Shown here in pieces: positions 44,394-51,892 of a stretch of 53,598 nt of DNA. The translations under genes and the position numbers were made by a program. The stretch comes from JADJXV01 sp964527785 (GTDB taxonomy: Bacteria; Bacteroidota; Ignavibacteria; Kapaibacteriales; UBA961): the NCBI GenBank assembly GCA_964527785.1, contig CAZGNO010000021.1, forward strand, positions 1 through 53,598, read 5' to 3'. How positions within the stretch are numbered: position 1 is the stretch's first letter; every line of letters starts with the position of its first letter. The notes below the pieces were generated by a model. The model made no database searches. It had not been told where the DNA came from and was given only the letters and a program-made list of their open reading frames with translations.

Positions 44394-45227
44394 TTACAAT
44401 CTCCCTACAAGCTCGACCAGTAATTTTGTAAGATTCGGCTCGGCTTTGCCTGCAGTTGCAATAATTTCTGCTACCGAGACAGGGTGGAGTGCGTCGGGAA
44501 AACATTCATCGGTAATAATGGAAAGTCCTAATACTTCCATTCCTGCATGGCGGGCAGCAATGTTTTCGGGAATAGTGCTCATCCCGACAACGTCAGCACC
44601 GATTGTTCTCAGAAAACGATATTCAGCACGGGTTTCAAGATTTGGACCTGCTACAGCCACATACACACCTTTTTGTAATTTGATTGCTTGTTCTAGTGCA
44701 ATTTCTTCTGCCATTGCTATCAAACGCTGCGAATACGGCTCGCTCATATCAGGAAATCGAACACCGAGAGTATTGTCGTTCACACCGATAAGCGGATTAT
44801 CCCCAAGCAGATTGATATGGTCATCCATCAGCATTATATCGGCTTTGCGATATAAGGGATTCAACGCCCCGCAAGCATTTGAGACAAGTAATGTATTCAC
44901 CCCTAGTGCTTTCATCACACGAACAGGAAAGGTAATTTCTTTCATTGAATACCCCTCGTAATAATGAAACCTTCCTTGCATGGCTACAACGGTTTTACCC
45001 GAAAGTGTACCTATAATCAACCTGCCGTGATGTGATTCAACTGTTGAAAGCGGGAAATGGGGTATTTCATCGTATGGTATGACAACTTCTGCTGATATTT
45101 CATGCGCCATTTTTCCAAGTCCCGTTCCGAGAATTACTCCTACAGTAGGAGTAGCAGATGTCAATTTGCGCAAAGCCGTAACCGTCTCGTCTATTTGTAT
45201 TCGTAATTCTGAGTGTTGAGATTGCAT
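44394..45227 (-). CDS. punA: Purine-nucleoside phosphorylase
   Basis: This trimeric-type (PNP-I) enzyme splits purine nucleosides with phosphate for purine salvage. The 277 residues carry GVILGTGLGKMA (phosphate site), ESHHGRLIIG, QGRFHYYEGY, VSNACGALNP, AVAGPNLETRAEYRFLR and GADVVGMSTIPENIAARHAGM. The Asn of the base-recognition region is replaced by Asp within SIITDECF, whereas vertebrate PNP has Asn there, so base preference is open. It is a minus-strand gene convergent with the subtilase gene and 96 bp downstream of the MFS gene. Confidence 0.93.
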   Translation of the reverse strand: MQSQHSELRIQIDETVTALRKLTSATPTVGVILGTGLGKMAHEISAEVVIPYDEIPHFPLSTVESHHGRLIIGTLSGKTVVAMQGRFHYYEGYSMKEITFPVRVMKALGVNTLLVSNACGALNPLYRKADIMLMDDHINLLGDNPLIGVNDNTLGVRFPDMSEPYSQRLIAMAEEIALEQAIKLQKGVYVAVAGPNLETRAEYRFLRTIGADVVGMSTIPENIAARHAGMEVLGLSIITDECFPDALHPVSVAEIIATAGKAEPNLTKLLVELVGRL

Positions 45228-45323
45228 AGAGTCCTAGTTAAAAAAAAATGAATACACTTACTTTACTCGCAAAATACATTAATATATCGAAAATCTGAAA
45301 TGAGAATTTAACAAATGTTTTCC

Positions 45324-46517
45324 TTAAACTACCACTGCTGCTTGCAACTTGTTGTGCTTACGAAGCAAGAAAAGTGATACAACCCCAGGAATAAGGAATG
45401 CTCCTGCTGAAATGAGAAATGCATAGGAAAGTGAATAACTATCAGCAACCCATCCGATGATAGGTCCTAAACATGAAAAAATAAGCCGAACTGCCAAATT
45501 ACCGACTGACAGAACCGTAGCTCGTCGGTCAGATGAAATGAGTGAATTTATATATCCGTAAAACGTTGGCTGACCTAGCCCTCGCACCAAATAGAATAAA
45601 AACAGAAAGCCGATTGCCCATAGCGATTGAAACAGTGCTATCAGAACATACCCTGAAACTGAGATGAAAATCAACGACAACAGTATATTGTTTCTTCCAA
45701 TTCTTTTTTCGATAGTATCGGCTGAAAATGAAAAGAACCCTACGGAAAATTGCAGTATTGCCCATGCCACACCGAACCATCCAATCGGCAACCCTGCAAG
45801 TTTCAAGTATGGCTGAATAAACCATACCATAGTCAATGTTGAAGCATTTACAATGGAAGAATACACTATCAGCCATTTAAGTTCGGCGTGACTGTGCAAG
45901 GAATACACTATTATTTCCCAAACTGCACGAAAGTTTCCTTTGGAAGTATCGAGCTTTGTTCGTGGCGGCTCGGTGAGCATCATCGAAAGTGGAATTGTGA
46001 AAAATACTATACACGTTTCCACATAAAAAGGCATTCGTAAACTGATTATCGCCAGTAGCGCACCAATTATACTAGCAATACCCTCAGATGTATTTCCGAC
46101 AGACATCAACCGTCCTTCGAATTTTGAGTATTCCGATTGCCGACCGAGCGCAAGGAGCGAATCATATACAAGAGCCGAGTCGGTTCCCGAAATAAAGCTT
46201 ACGGCACAGCCGAGTGTCATCTCGGCAATGAAAAAGCCCCAAAACCCTTCTGCGAATGAATATAATGCAAAACCGGCGAAACTTAGCAAGCATCCCACAA
46301 TCATAGTACGCTTACGCCCAACTACATCCGAAAAATATCCCGAAGGGATCTCAAAAAGGACAACAAGTGCAGAGAAAGCAGACTGAATGAGTAAAATCTG
46401 CTGCATTGTAAGCCCGGCATGCTGGTAAAATAAAACCATCGTGGACATCACAAGCAGAAACCACCGCACAACACGGATACAAAACATCAGACGGATATTT
46501 CGTTCGAGTAGGTTCAT
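45324..46517 (-). CDS. MFS transporter
   Basis: The 397-residue protein has about twelve hydrophobic segments and the MFS signature between helices 2 and 3 (GYFSDVVGRKRTMIVGC). A weaker counterpart, ADTIEKRIGRNN, lies in the second half, before helix 8. This is typical of drug/metabolite:H+ antiporters of the major facilitator superfamily; the substrate cannot be told from sequence. Its ATG overlaps the stop codon of the upstream small lipoprotein gene by 4 bp (ATGA), indicating translational coupling. Confidence 0.88.
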   Translation of the reverse strand: MNLLERNIRLMFCIRVVRWFLLVMSTMVLFYQHAGLTMQQILLIQSAFSALVVLFEIPSGYFSDVVGRKRTMIVGCLLSFAGFALYSFAEGFWGFFIAEMTLGCAVSFISGTDSALVYDSLLALGRQSEYSKFEGRLMSVGNTSEGIASIIGALLAIISLRMPFYVETCIVFFTIPLSMMLTEPPRTKLDTSKGNFRAVWEIIVYSLHSHAELKWLIVYSSIVNASTLTMVWFIQPYLKLAGLPIGWFGVAWAILQFSVGFFSFSADTIEKRIGRNNILLSLIFISVSGYVLIALFQSLWAIGFLFLFYLVRGLGQPTFYGYINSLISSDRRATVLSVGNLAVRLIFSCLGPIIGWVADSYSLSYAFLISAGAFLIPGVVSLFLLRKHNKLQAAVVV

Positions 46518-46738
46518 TGCTGCTTATGTTTGGCAGAATCTAACATCCTCCACAATGAATCCTGGACATGACTTTCACGCTTACGAGCAGAATCAAGTTC
46601 TTCTTGGAGGTAGTGAAGTTTACGTTCGCGACGTTCCCATTTATTTTTCAAGCGGTCGCAACCGTTCAGAGAAACAAGTGTCAGAACTAAAAAGCTAGCA
46701 AATGTATAGCCGATGAAACGGGAAGATGAACTTCTCAT
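46514..46738 (-). CDS. Small coiled-coil lipoprotein
   Basis: The 74-residue product has a Ser/Arg N-terminus, a hydrophobic segment and a lipobox-like SLNGC (Cys27). A strongly charged helix follows (WERRERKLHYLQEELDSARK) that should form a coiled-coil. The 4-bp ATGA overlap with the MFS transporter gene supports it as a real gene and suggests joint expression. No family is recognised. It could be an accessory or cell-division-like small lipoprotein, but that is only a guess. Confidence 0.68.
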   Translation of the reverse strand: MRSSSSRFIGYTFASFLVLTLVSLNGCDRLKNKWERRERKLHYLQEELDSARKRESHVQDSLWRMLDSAKHKQQ

Positions 46739-46767
46739 AGTATAGTTGAATGATGTATAAATAAAAA

Positions 46768-46818
46768 GCGGTTGCTCTTTTTAAGACACTAATAATAGTT
46801 CTTTATATGAGCAACCGC
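46768..46818 (-). terminator. Stem-loop between rpsA and the small lipoprotein gene
   Basis: GCGGTTGCTC (46768-46777) pairs with GAGCAACCGC (46809-46818) around a 31-nt loop. On the minus strand it is followed by TTTTTATTTAT. Because it lies downstream of the minus-strand lipoprotein gene only in the sense of preceding rpsA on the map, it is read after the lipoprotein/MFS strand order as follows: rpsA ends at 46868, so this hairpin terminates rpsA transcription before the lipoprotein gene. Confidence 0.8.
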
Positions 46819-46867
46819 AAGTATATGAGTAGTCATGCAGCGTTGTTTTAGAACGCAAACCGGAATA

Positions 46868-48760
46868 CTATTTCACACCAAGATTTTTCTTTTGTTCATC
46901 AGAGAGAAGGTCGAAGAACGCAAAGTCTTGTTTGACTTCTTCCTGATGTTGCTGCTGCGGGCGGTCACGGTTATCACGTCTGTCGTCTCTTCTGTCATCG
47001 CGACGAGGTCTGTCCTCGCGTCTGTCTGAGTTGCGGTTATCACGTCTGTCGTCGTTTCTAGGGCGATCGCTATTTCTCGGTCTGTCTTCGTTTCTGTAAT
47101 TATTTTCATTCCCGCCTCTATCGCTTCTGCGCTCGTTGGAATATCCGCCACCGTCATCTTCGTATTTCGGGGCAAGGATGAGCGAAGCGGTAGCAGGAAC
47201 AGCATCCAAGACCATTAGCTCTACAGTATTTCCTACAACCATAGAAGCGTCGTTATTTCTCACCCGACCACGTGGGACAAAGCCGTCAAATTCGTCATTC
47301 ACACGGACTACGACTCCTTGCGGTGAAACTTCACGAACAACGGTTTGAACCATTGTACCAACCGGTAAAGTATCGCTGATAGTATCCCAAGGATTTGACA
47401 TCGTTTGTTTGTGTCCGAGTGCAACGCGTTTTTTCTCTTCGGAAACAGAAAGGATTTGCACGTCAATTGTTTGCCCTACTGTAAGAACTTCCGACGGATG
47501 GTTGATTCTGCGACCCCAAGAGAGGTCGTAATTTCGCAATAGACCTTCAACTCCGGGTTTTACCATTACATAGGTGCCAAAATCGGCGAATCTTTTTACA
47601 ACTCCCTTGTGGCGGCTTCCTTCCGGAAATTCATTTTCAACATTTACCCAAGGAGATGGCTCTAATTCCTTACGACTCAATGTGATTTTTTCTTTGGCAA
47701 TATCAATTGCTATAACTTTTGCTTGGATTGGATCGCCCTTTTTGTAAATCTTGGTTGCATCTTCAACGTGGTTGTGTGATAAGCGTGAAATATGAATGAG
47801 CCCTTCCACACCGTTCAAATCTACAAAAACACCGAATGAAGCTACGAAAGAAACACGACCGTCCACAATTGCACCTTCTTTGAGTTCGCTGAAAAATTCT
47901 TCTTTTGCCAGTTTCTTACGGCTTACAACGATAGTTTTTCTTCCTTGGTCATCTTGTTGAAGCTCTTGGATATTTACTGTGTATTTTTTGCCTACTGCAT
48001 CAAGAAGATCTTGCTCTGTTGCAACACGTTTGGTAGAGAAATGTGAAGCAGGCATGAAAAGGCGAACGTTTTTATAGATAGCTCTCAGACCTCCCTTGAT
48101 ACGGTCGGCTATCTCAACTTCGATAGTACCGTCTGCATTTTTAATCTCGGTTAGTTCAGCAAAAACTTCGTCAAGTGCCTTTTGGGCTGCAGCACGTTCT
48201 TCATTGCGTTTACGTTCAATTTCAGCGCGCTCTTCTTTGCGTTTTCGTTCGACTTCTGCAGCAGCGGCTGCGGCAGCACGCTCTTCTTCGGTGAGCTGAA
48301 CAGGAACAGCAACTGCAACAACAACTTCTTGTGCAATTGCAGTATCACCTGCGGTTTCGGCAGATGCAGAGTCAGATGACGGAATTACTTCGTTTACGGT
48401 TTCTACGGTTATAGGTTCTATAGCAGGGCTCTCTTCGATAACAATTTCTGCTGAAACAGTACTGTTCTCTTGAACCGTTGGTGCAGGTTCCTCGGCAACG
48501 GGTTCAACAGTAGCTGCGGCAGATGTTGTTTCTGCTTCTGCAGCCACGGATTGAGTCTCCGATACGGTTTCGGCAGAATGTTCTTCCGCAAAATTTTCAG
48601 GGTGAATCTCACTAGCCGCATCAGCCGGCATTGTTTCTCCTGTTGAGTCGGCAGAAACTTCTGTAATTGCTTCTGCATTAACTAGGTCGGAGGTTTGGGA
48701 GGAAATTTCTGCCGTGATTGTTTCTTCCACAGCGTTATCGAGAGGTTGATTCTCAGTCAT
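46868..48760 (-). CDS. rpsA: 30S ribosomal protein S1-like protein with four S1 domains
   Basis: The ATG at 48760 gives 630 residues; an in-frame TTG 15 bp upstream is less likely. The first 170 or so residues are an acidic Ala/Glu/Ser/Val-rich low-complexity region, followed by a KR/E-rich helix. Four S1 RNA-binding domains follow (about 200-530); the clearest carry GRVSFVASFGVFVDLNGVEG and GVVKRFADFGTYVMVKPGVEG. The tail (about 550-615) is rich in Arg, Asp and Asn (DRPRNDDRRDNR type repeats). S1 binds mRNA on the small ribosomal subunit for initiation without a strong Shine-Dalgarno. Four domains rather than six, plus the two tails, are the odd points. Confidence 0.87.
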   Translation of the reverse strand: MTENQPLDNAVEETITAEISSQTSDLVNAEAITEVSADSTGETMPADAASEIHPENFAEEHSAETVSETQSVAAEAETTSAAATVEPVAEEPAPTVQENSTVSAEIVIEESPAIEPITVETVNEVIPSSDSASAETAGDTAIAQEVVVAVAVPVQLTEEERAAAAAAAEVERKRKEERAEIERKRNEERAAAQKALDEVFAELTEIKNADGTIEVEIADRIKGGLRAIYKNVRLFMPASHFSTKRVATEQDLLDAVGKKYTVNIQELQQDDQGRKTIVVSRKKLAKEEFFSELKEGAIVDGRVSFVASFGVFVDLNGVEGLIHISRLSHNHVEDATKIYKKGDPIQAKVIAIDIAKEKITLSRKELEPSPWVNVENEFPEGSRHKGVVKRFADFGTYVMVKPGVEGLLRNYDLSWGRRINHPSEVLTVGQTIDVQILSVSEEKKRVALGHKQTMSNPWDTISDTLPVGTMVQTVVREVSPQGVVVRVNDEFDGFVPRGRVRNNDASMVVGNTVELMVLDAVPATASLILAPKYEDDGGGYSNERRSDRGGNENNYRNEDRPRNSDRPRNDDRRDNRNSDRREDRPRRDDRRDDRRDNRDRPQQQHQEEVKQDFAFFDLLSDEQKKNLGVK

Positions 48761-48867
48761 AAAATACGGGGACAAATACTAAAAAAAACTATAAAATTAT
48801 ATTCTCACTACAATATTCACGATAAAACATGAAAGCCCTTACAGGATTTCTTCTTACTATAGCGGCG

Positions 48868-48875
48868 CAAAGATA
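48868..48875 (-). promoter_or_regulatory. -7 promoter element of rpsA
   Basis: On the minus strand TATCTTTG is a perfect TAnnTTTG -7 element about 110 nt before the S1 start codon. No TTG is found at the usual distance. The rest of the 323-bp gap 48761-49083 holds AT-rich leader and a terminator of the next gene. Confidence 0.5.
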
Positions 48876-49001
48876 AGAAATTTTTTTACACACCATACAG
48901 TTACAGCAAAAAAAAATACAATATCCGGTAAACTGTAATGAGATGATATTATTGGTGTGATGCCGAAAGTTATTTTAGAATAAGTATAATAGCAATAACA
49001 A

Positions 49002-49034
49002 AAAAAGCTGCACGTGGACACAATGCAGCTTTTT
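49002..49034 (-). terminator. Intrinsic terminator after the muconolactone-isomerase-like gene
   Basis: AAAAAGCTGCA (49002-49012) pairs with TGCAGCTTTTT (49024-49034) around an 11-nt loop. On the minus strand the second arm continues into a T run. Confidence 0.88.
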
Positions 49035-49083
49035 AAAGGATAATAATTTGATGTATTTGCTAAATTTATCTCAAAATAAAATA

Positions 49084-49380
49084 TCAGTTGAGTGATTGAA
49101 TCGGGAATTGTAATTGCGGATATTCGTGGAAAGCCAGTTCATGCAATTGTACTTCCATATACTTACGAAGCGGAAATATATTGATAATGTTATGAACTTC
49201 TTCCTCTGAATTTCCAATAAAAATTGCCCATAGTTTAGAACGGTCAATTGAAAGGGCGTAATTGGTTAATCGTCCGCTTTTCATTAAAATTCCTACTTGC
49301 AGACGTTGAAGAGGAATCAGCGAAATAAAATCTTGAGAGATTACTTCGGGGAGGGAAATATCTGCAATATATTGTTTCAT
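49084..49380 (-). CDS. Muconolactone-isomerase/YciI-like small protein
   Basis: The 98-residue protein has the size and the ferredoxin-like pattern of muconolactone delta-isomerase or YciI-type domains. A first strand (KQYIADISLP) is followed by a helix with basic residues, a gly-turn then a strand (SGRLTNYALSIDRSKLWAIFIG), a second helix (SEEEVHNIINIFPL) and a last strand ending in a His-rich segment (VQLHELAFHEYP). Members often act as small isomerases or monooxygenase-like proteins; the reaction here is unknown. It lies 41 bp downstream of the NmrA-like gene and is probably the last gene of that unit. Confidence 0.7.
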   Translation of the reverse strand: MKQYIADISLPEVISQDFISLIPLQRLQVGILMKSGRLTNYALSIDRSKLWAIFIGNSEEEVHNIINIFPLRKYMEVQLHELAFHEYPQLQFPIQSLN

Positions 49381-49421
49381 GACTATACGATGATGTTTTT
49401 CAGATTGAATATGTATTTAAC

Positions 49422-50291
49422 TTATGCTTCGGCTTTGAGTGCAGGATTTTCCCATTCTGCAAAAGTTTGGAGACGGGGGTAGAGTGTTTTAAGTGCAGGT
49501 ATGTCTGCAATGTAACCATGAGTATCAAACCACTCGAACATTATTGCCATTTCTTCACTGTGGGCACGAAGGGCATCAATCGGAAGAGGAATAAACTGAA
49601 CGGTTTTGCCGATTTTAGAGCCAAGTATTTCTGCTGCTTCAACCATTGTTATTTCATCGCCGGCAATAGCAAGCGAAGCCCCTATAAATTGACCGGGATT
49701 ATTAAAGGCAATCTCAGCAAATGCTCCGATATCATCAGAAGAAATAAGTTGAAGAGCGCGATTGGCAGGTAAACCCATCATGAAAGAGTAAGAACCGTTT
49801 TCATCTTGCTGCGGGCGAAACCAAGTAGAAAAATTTTCCATGAAAAATACAGGTCGCAGTATAGTGTTGGGAATCCCTAGCGAAAGGATATATTCTTCAA
49901 TAATTCCTTTGGTGTCGAAGTGAGGAATGCCTGATTTACGCTCGGCTCCGTCCACAGAACTGTACACCAAATGCTGTACACCCGCAGCTTTTGCTGCATC
50001 GGCTACATTCTTGCCTTGTTGAACTTCCATATCGAAACCTGTTTCCCAGAACTGCTGTACGCTGAATACACCATATACCCCATTCATTGCCGCTTTGAGT
50101 GATTCGATATCGTTCAGATTGCCGTGTACTAATTCGACTCCTTGTTCAGCAAGTGCTTTTGCAGTTGGCTTTTCGGGGTCACGGACAAGTGCCTTTACAT
50201 TCCATCTGGCTGCTCTGAGATGACGAAGAACTGATCCGCCTTGTGCTCCGGTAGCACCTATTACAAGGATTGTTTTTCCTTCTTTATTCAT
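49422..50291 (-). CDS. NmrA-family NAD(P)-binding protein
   Basis: The 289-residue protein has a Rossmann fold with ILVIGATGAQGGSVLRHL at its start, an NmrA-like VKALVRDPEKP, HGNLNDIESLKAAMNGVYGVFSVQ and HLVYSSVDGAERKSGIPHFDTK. This is the atypical short-chain dehydrogenase family (NmrA/HSCARG) that senses the NADP(H) ratio or acts as a quinone or isoflavone-type reductase. The usual Tyr-x3-Lys is not seen, which suggests a sensor role or a reductase with altered catalysis. A stem-loop separates it from yceI upstream, so it probably has its own promoter. Confidence 0.87.
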   Translation of the reverse strand: MNKEGKTILVIGATGAQGGSVLRHLRAARWNVKALVRDPEKPTAKALAEQGVELVHGNLNDIESLKAAMNGVYGVFSVQQFWETGFDMEVQQGKNVADAAKAAGVQHLVYSSVDGAERKSGIPHFDTKGIIEEYILSLGIPNTILRPVFFMENFSTWFRPQQDENGSYSFMMGLPANRALQLISSDDIGAFAEIAFNNPGQFIGASLAIAGDEITMVEAAEILGSKIGKTVQFIPLPIDALRAHSEEMAIMFEWFDTHGYIADIPALKTLYPRLQTFAEWENPALKAEA

Positions 50292-50344
50292 TGTGATTTC
50301 TCCTTATTGATAAATATTGAAATTAAATAAATGCAATTTTTTTA

Positions 50345-50382
50345 TTGAGTAAGGACAGATTAAAGAATCTGTCCTTACTCAA
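50345..50382 (-). terminator. Stem-loop terminator after yceI
   Basis: A perfect 17-bp stem (50345-50361 with 50366-50382, TTGAGTAAGGACAGATT and its complement) has a 4-nt loop. The downstream tract on the minus strand is A-rich, not U-rich, so it may stop or stabilise the transcript. Confidence 0.7.
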
Positions 50383-50424
50383 CTGGATTTATTGATAGTT
50401 GTTGCTGTCCGGTGCGCTCGAGTA

Positions 50425-51048
50425 TTACGCTTCTTTTCCAAGCTCAAGCTCAATATTCAGTTTAACAGTTTCACTGACTACCAAGCCGCCTGCTTCGATT
50501 GCTTTATTCCAGTTCAAACCGTAATCAAAGCGATTTACTTCACCGGAAAGGGTAATTCCTGCTTTGGTGTGTCCCCATGGGTCTTTTGCAAGTATACCGC
50601 CCACTTCCCCGGTTAAGGTTAGTGTTTTTGTAACACCTTTCATTGTGAAGTCACCGGTTATTTTGAAAGTGTTTTTTCCTGTCTTTTCGATTTTTTTACT
50701 AATAAAAATAATTTCAGGAAATTTAGCTGATTCAAAGAAGTCCCCGCTGCGAAGATGCTCGTCACGCTGTTTGTTATCGGTATTTACCGTTTCTGATTTG
50801 ATTTTTACGGTTACTTTTGCGTCCGAAAAATCAGGTTTGTCCGACAGAACAGATACTGAATAATTGTTAAACTGACCTTTTACTGTCGAGATAAGAAGAT
50901 GCTTCACACTGAACCCTATTGTAGAGTGTGCTGCGTCTTCTTTCCACTTGGTAGATTGTGCGCTTGCATTTGATGTAAAAATACCAAATGCAACAAGTAC
51001 GGCAACAGTCAATTTTGCGACTGTATTGAATGATACTACGGCTTTCAT
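50425..51048 (-). CDS. yceI: YceI-family periplasmic lipocalin-like protein
   Basis: The start at 51048 (207 residues) is favoured by an AGGAG ribosome-binding site 5 nt upstream and gives a clean signal peptide (cut near SNASAQ). A longer frame would add an untypical N-terminus. The mature protein has the YceI pattern: KWKEDAAHSTIGFSVKHL, VSVLSDKPDFSDAKVTVKI, the segment RDEHLRSGDFFESAKFPEI, GDFTMKGVTKTLTL and a final FDYGLNWNKAIEAGG. YceI proteins bind isoprenoid quinones or similar lipids in the periplasm. The 17-bp sequence at 51091-51107, matching one upstream of the marR gene, suggests repression by that regulator. Confidence 0.92.
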   Translation of the reverse strand: MKAVVSFNTVAKLTVAVLVAFGIFTSNASAQSTKWKEDAAHSTIGFSVKHLLISTVKGQFNNYSVSVLSDKPDFSDAKVTVKIKSETVNTDNKQRDEHLRSGDFFESAKFPEIIFISKKIEKTGKNTFKITGDFTMKGVTKTLTLTGEVGGILAKDPWGHTKAGITLSGEVNRFDYGLNWNKAIEAGGLVVSETVKLNIELELGKEA

Positions 51049-51090
51049 AAAAACTCCTAAAAAGAAATGTAAATTTGTGTGATAACAAAA

Positions 51091-51107
51091 TATGTTGTAA
51101 CACACAT
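51091..51107. promoter_or_regulatory. Candidate MarR operator upstream of yceI
   Basis: TATGTTGTAACACACAT is a near match (differing at two positions) to TATGTTGCAACACATAT at 51643-51659. Both have a TGTTG...AACACA inverted-like core, and the two sites sit upstream of yceI and of the MarR gene respectively. Confidence 0.55.
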
Positions 51108-51134
51108 TTGAGTAAAATTTTTTATCATATACGG

Positions 51135-51614
51135 CTATATGATGTTTTCATCTGCGTTTGAATATAATTTCTCGCAAAGACGAGATAGTTCCAAGAATTC
51201 GTCGCTTGTAAGTCTGTCTAGTTTTTCATTATGAAGCATATCCATTCTTGGGTTGACTTGTTCCAGCAGTTTAACCCCTGCTTCTGTAATACGAGTGTGC
51301 GAATGCCTGCGGTCTTGTCCATCGCGACTTCTTTCAACCAGCCCCTGCTTTTCAAGACGGTCTATCAAGCGAGTAACATCGGTACCACGCTGAATTAACC
51401 GAGCAATAATTTCACATCTGGGATGACCTTCGGGTTGTGCACCTTTCAAAATCCTCAGAACATTAAATTGAATAGGGGTTATATTGAATTCTGAGCAAAC
51501 CTTTTCCGCTTCCTCACGGAGATAATCTCCGGCAACCATAACATTAAGGACTGCTTCCATTTGGGGAGAGTCAAATTTTGTTTGTTTGATTCTATGTTGT
51601 AACGTTGTTCCCAT
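51135..51614 (-). CDS. MarR-family transcriptional regulator
   Basis: The 159-residue protein has the MarR winged-helix fold: a dimerisation helix (MEAVLNVMVAGDYLREEAE), the helix-turn-helix with FNVLRILKGAQPEG and LIQRGTDVTRLIDRLEKQGL, and the beta-wing with VERSRDGQDRRHSHTRITEAG. It should repress genes in response to a small ligand or oxidation. The ATG at 51614 lies only about 7 nt after a -7 element, so the mRNA may be leaderless. yceI follows 86 bp downstream. Shared operator-like sequences suggest it controls itself and yceI. Confidence 0.9.
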   Translation of the reverse strand: MGTTLQHRIKQTKFDSPQMEAVLNVMVAGDYLREEAEKVCSEFNITPIQFNVLRILKGAQPEGHPRCEIIARLIQRGTDVTRLIDRLEKQGLVERSRDGQDRRHSHTRITEAGVKLLEQVNPRMDMLHNEKLDRLTSDEFLELSRLCEKLYSNADENII

Positions 51615-51621
51615 AACGTTA

Positions 51622-51652
51622 CAAAATTACGAAAATAATTTATATGTTGCAA
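51622..51652 (-). promoter_or_regulatory. Bacteroidota-type promoter of the MarR gene
   Basis: On the minus strand TTG (51652-51650) is followed after 20 nt by TAATTTTG (51629-51622). The operator-like sequence at 51643-51659 covers the upstream element, as expected for autorepression. Confidence 0.58.
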
Positions 51653-51659
51653 CACATAT
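51643..51659. promoter_or_regulatory. Candidate MarR operator upstream of the MarR gene
   Basis: TATGTTGCAACACATAT is nearly palindromic (ATGTTGCAACACAT) and overlaps the -33 part of the MarR gene promoter. A related sequence TGTTGAAACAC follows at about 51660-51670. Confidence 0.6.
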
Positions 51660-51784
51660 TGTTGAAACACGCAAAAAATTTTCAACAGCACCTGTGGATA
51701 ACTACATCAATATGTGGGAAACCATGTGGAAAATATTGAAGTGAGTGTGCAAAGATATTAGTTCACAATTGATAAGATAATCTG

Positions 51785-51792
51785 TAATTTTG
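51785..51792 (+). promoter_or_regulatory. -7 promoter element of dnaB
   Basis: TAATTTTG matches the Bacteroidota -7 element about 100 nt before the dnaB ATG. The upstream TTG is only 13 nt away (51769-51771), shorter than usual, so only this half is supported. Confidence 0.45.
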
Positions 51793-51892
51793 CTGTTGTA
51801 AATTAAAGAAAAGCGGCTTGATTGTTATATTTTAGCCGAAAGACACATTATAGATTGCGTATTTGATTCAATTATAATTTCCAGTAGAAAAT

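Noticed and set aside
44446..44961. 171-codon open frame opposite punA
   Set aside because: It is fully contained in the well-supported purine nucleoside phosphorylase gene.
46873..47205. Alternative-frame open reading frame in the S1 tail
   Set aside because: The repetitive Arg/Asp codons of the S1 tail keep other frames open by composition alone.
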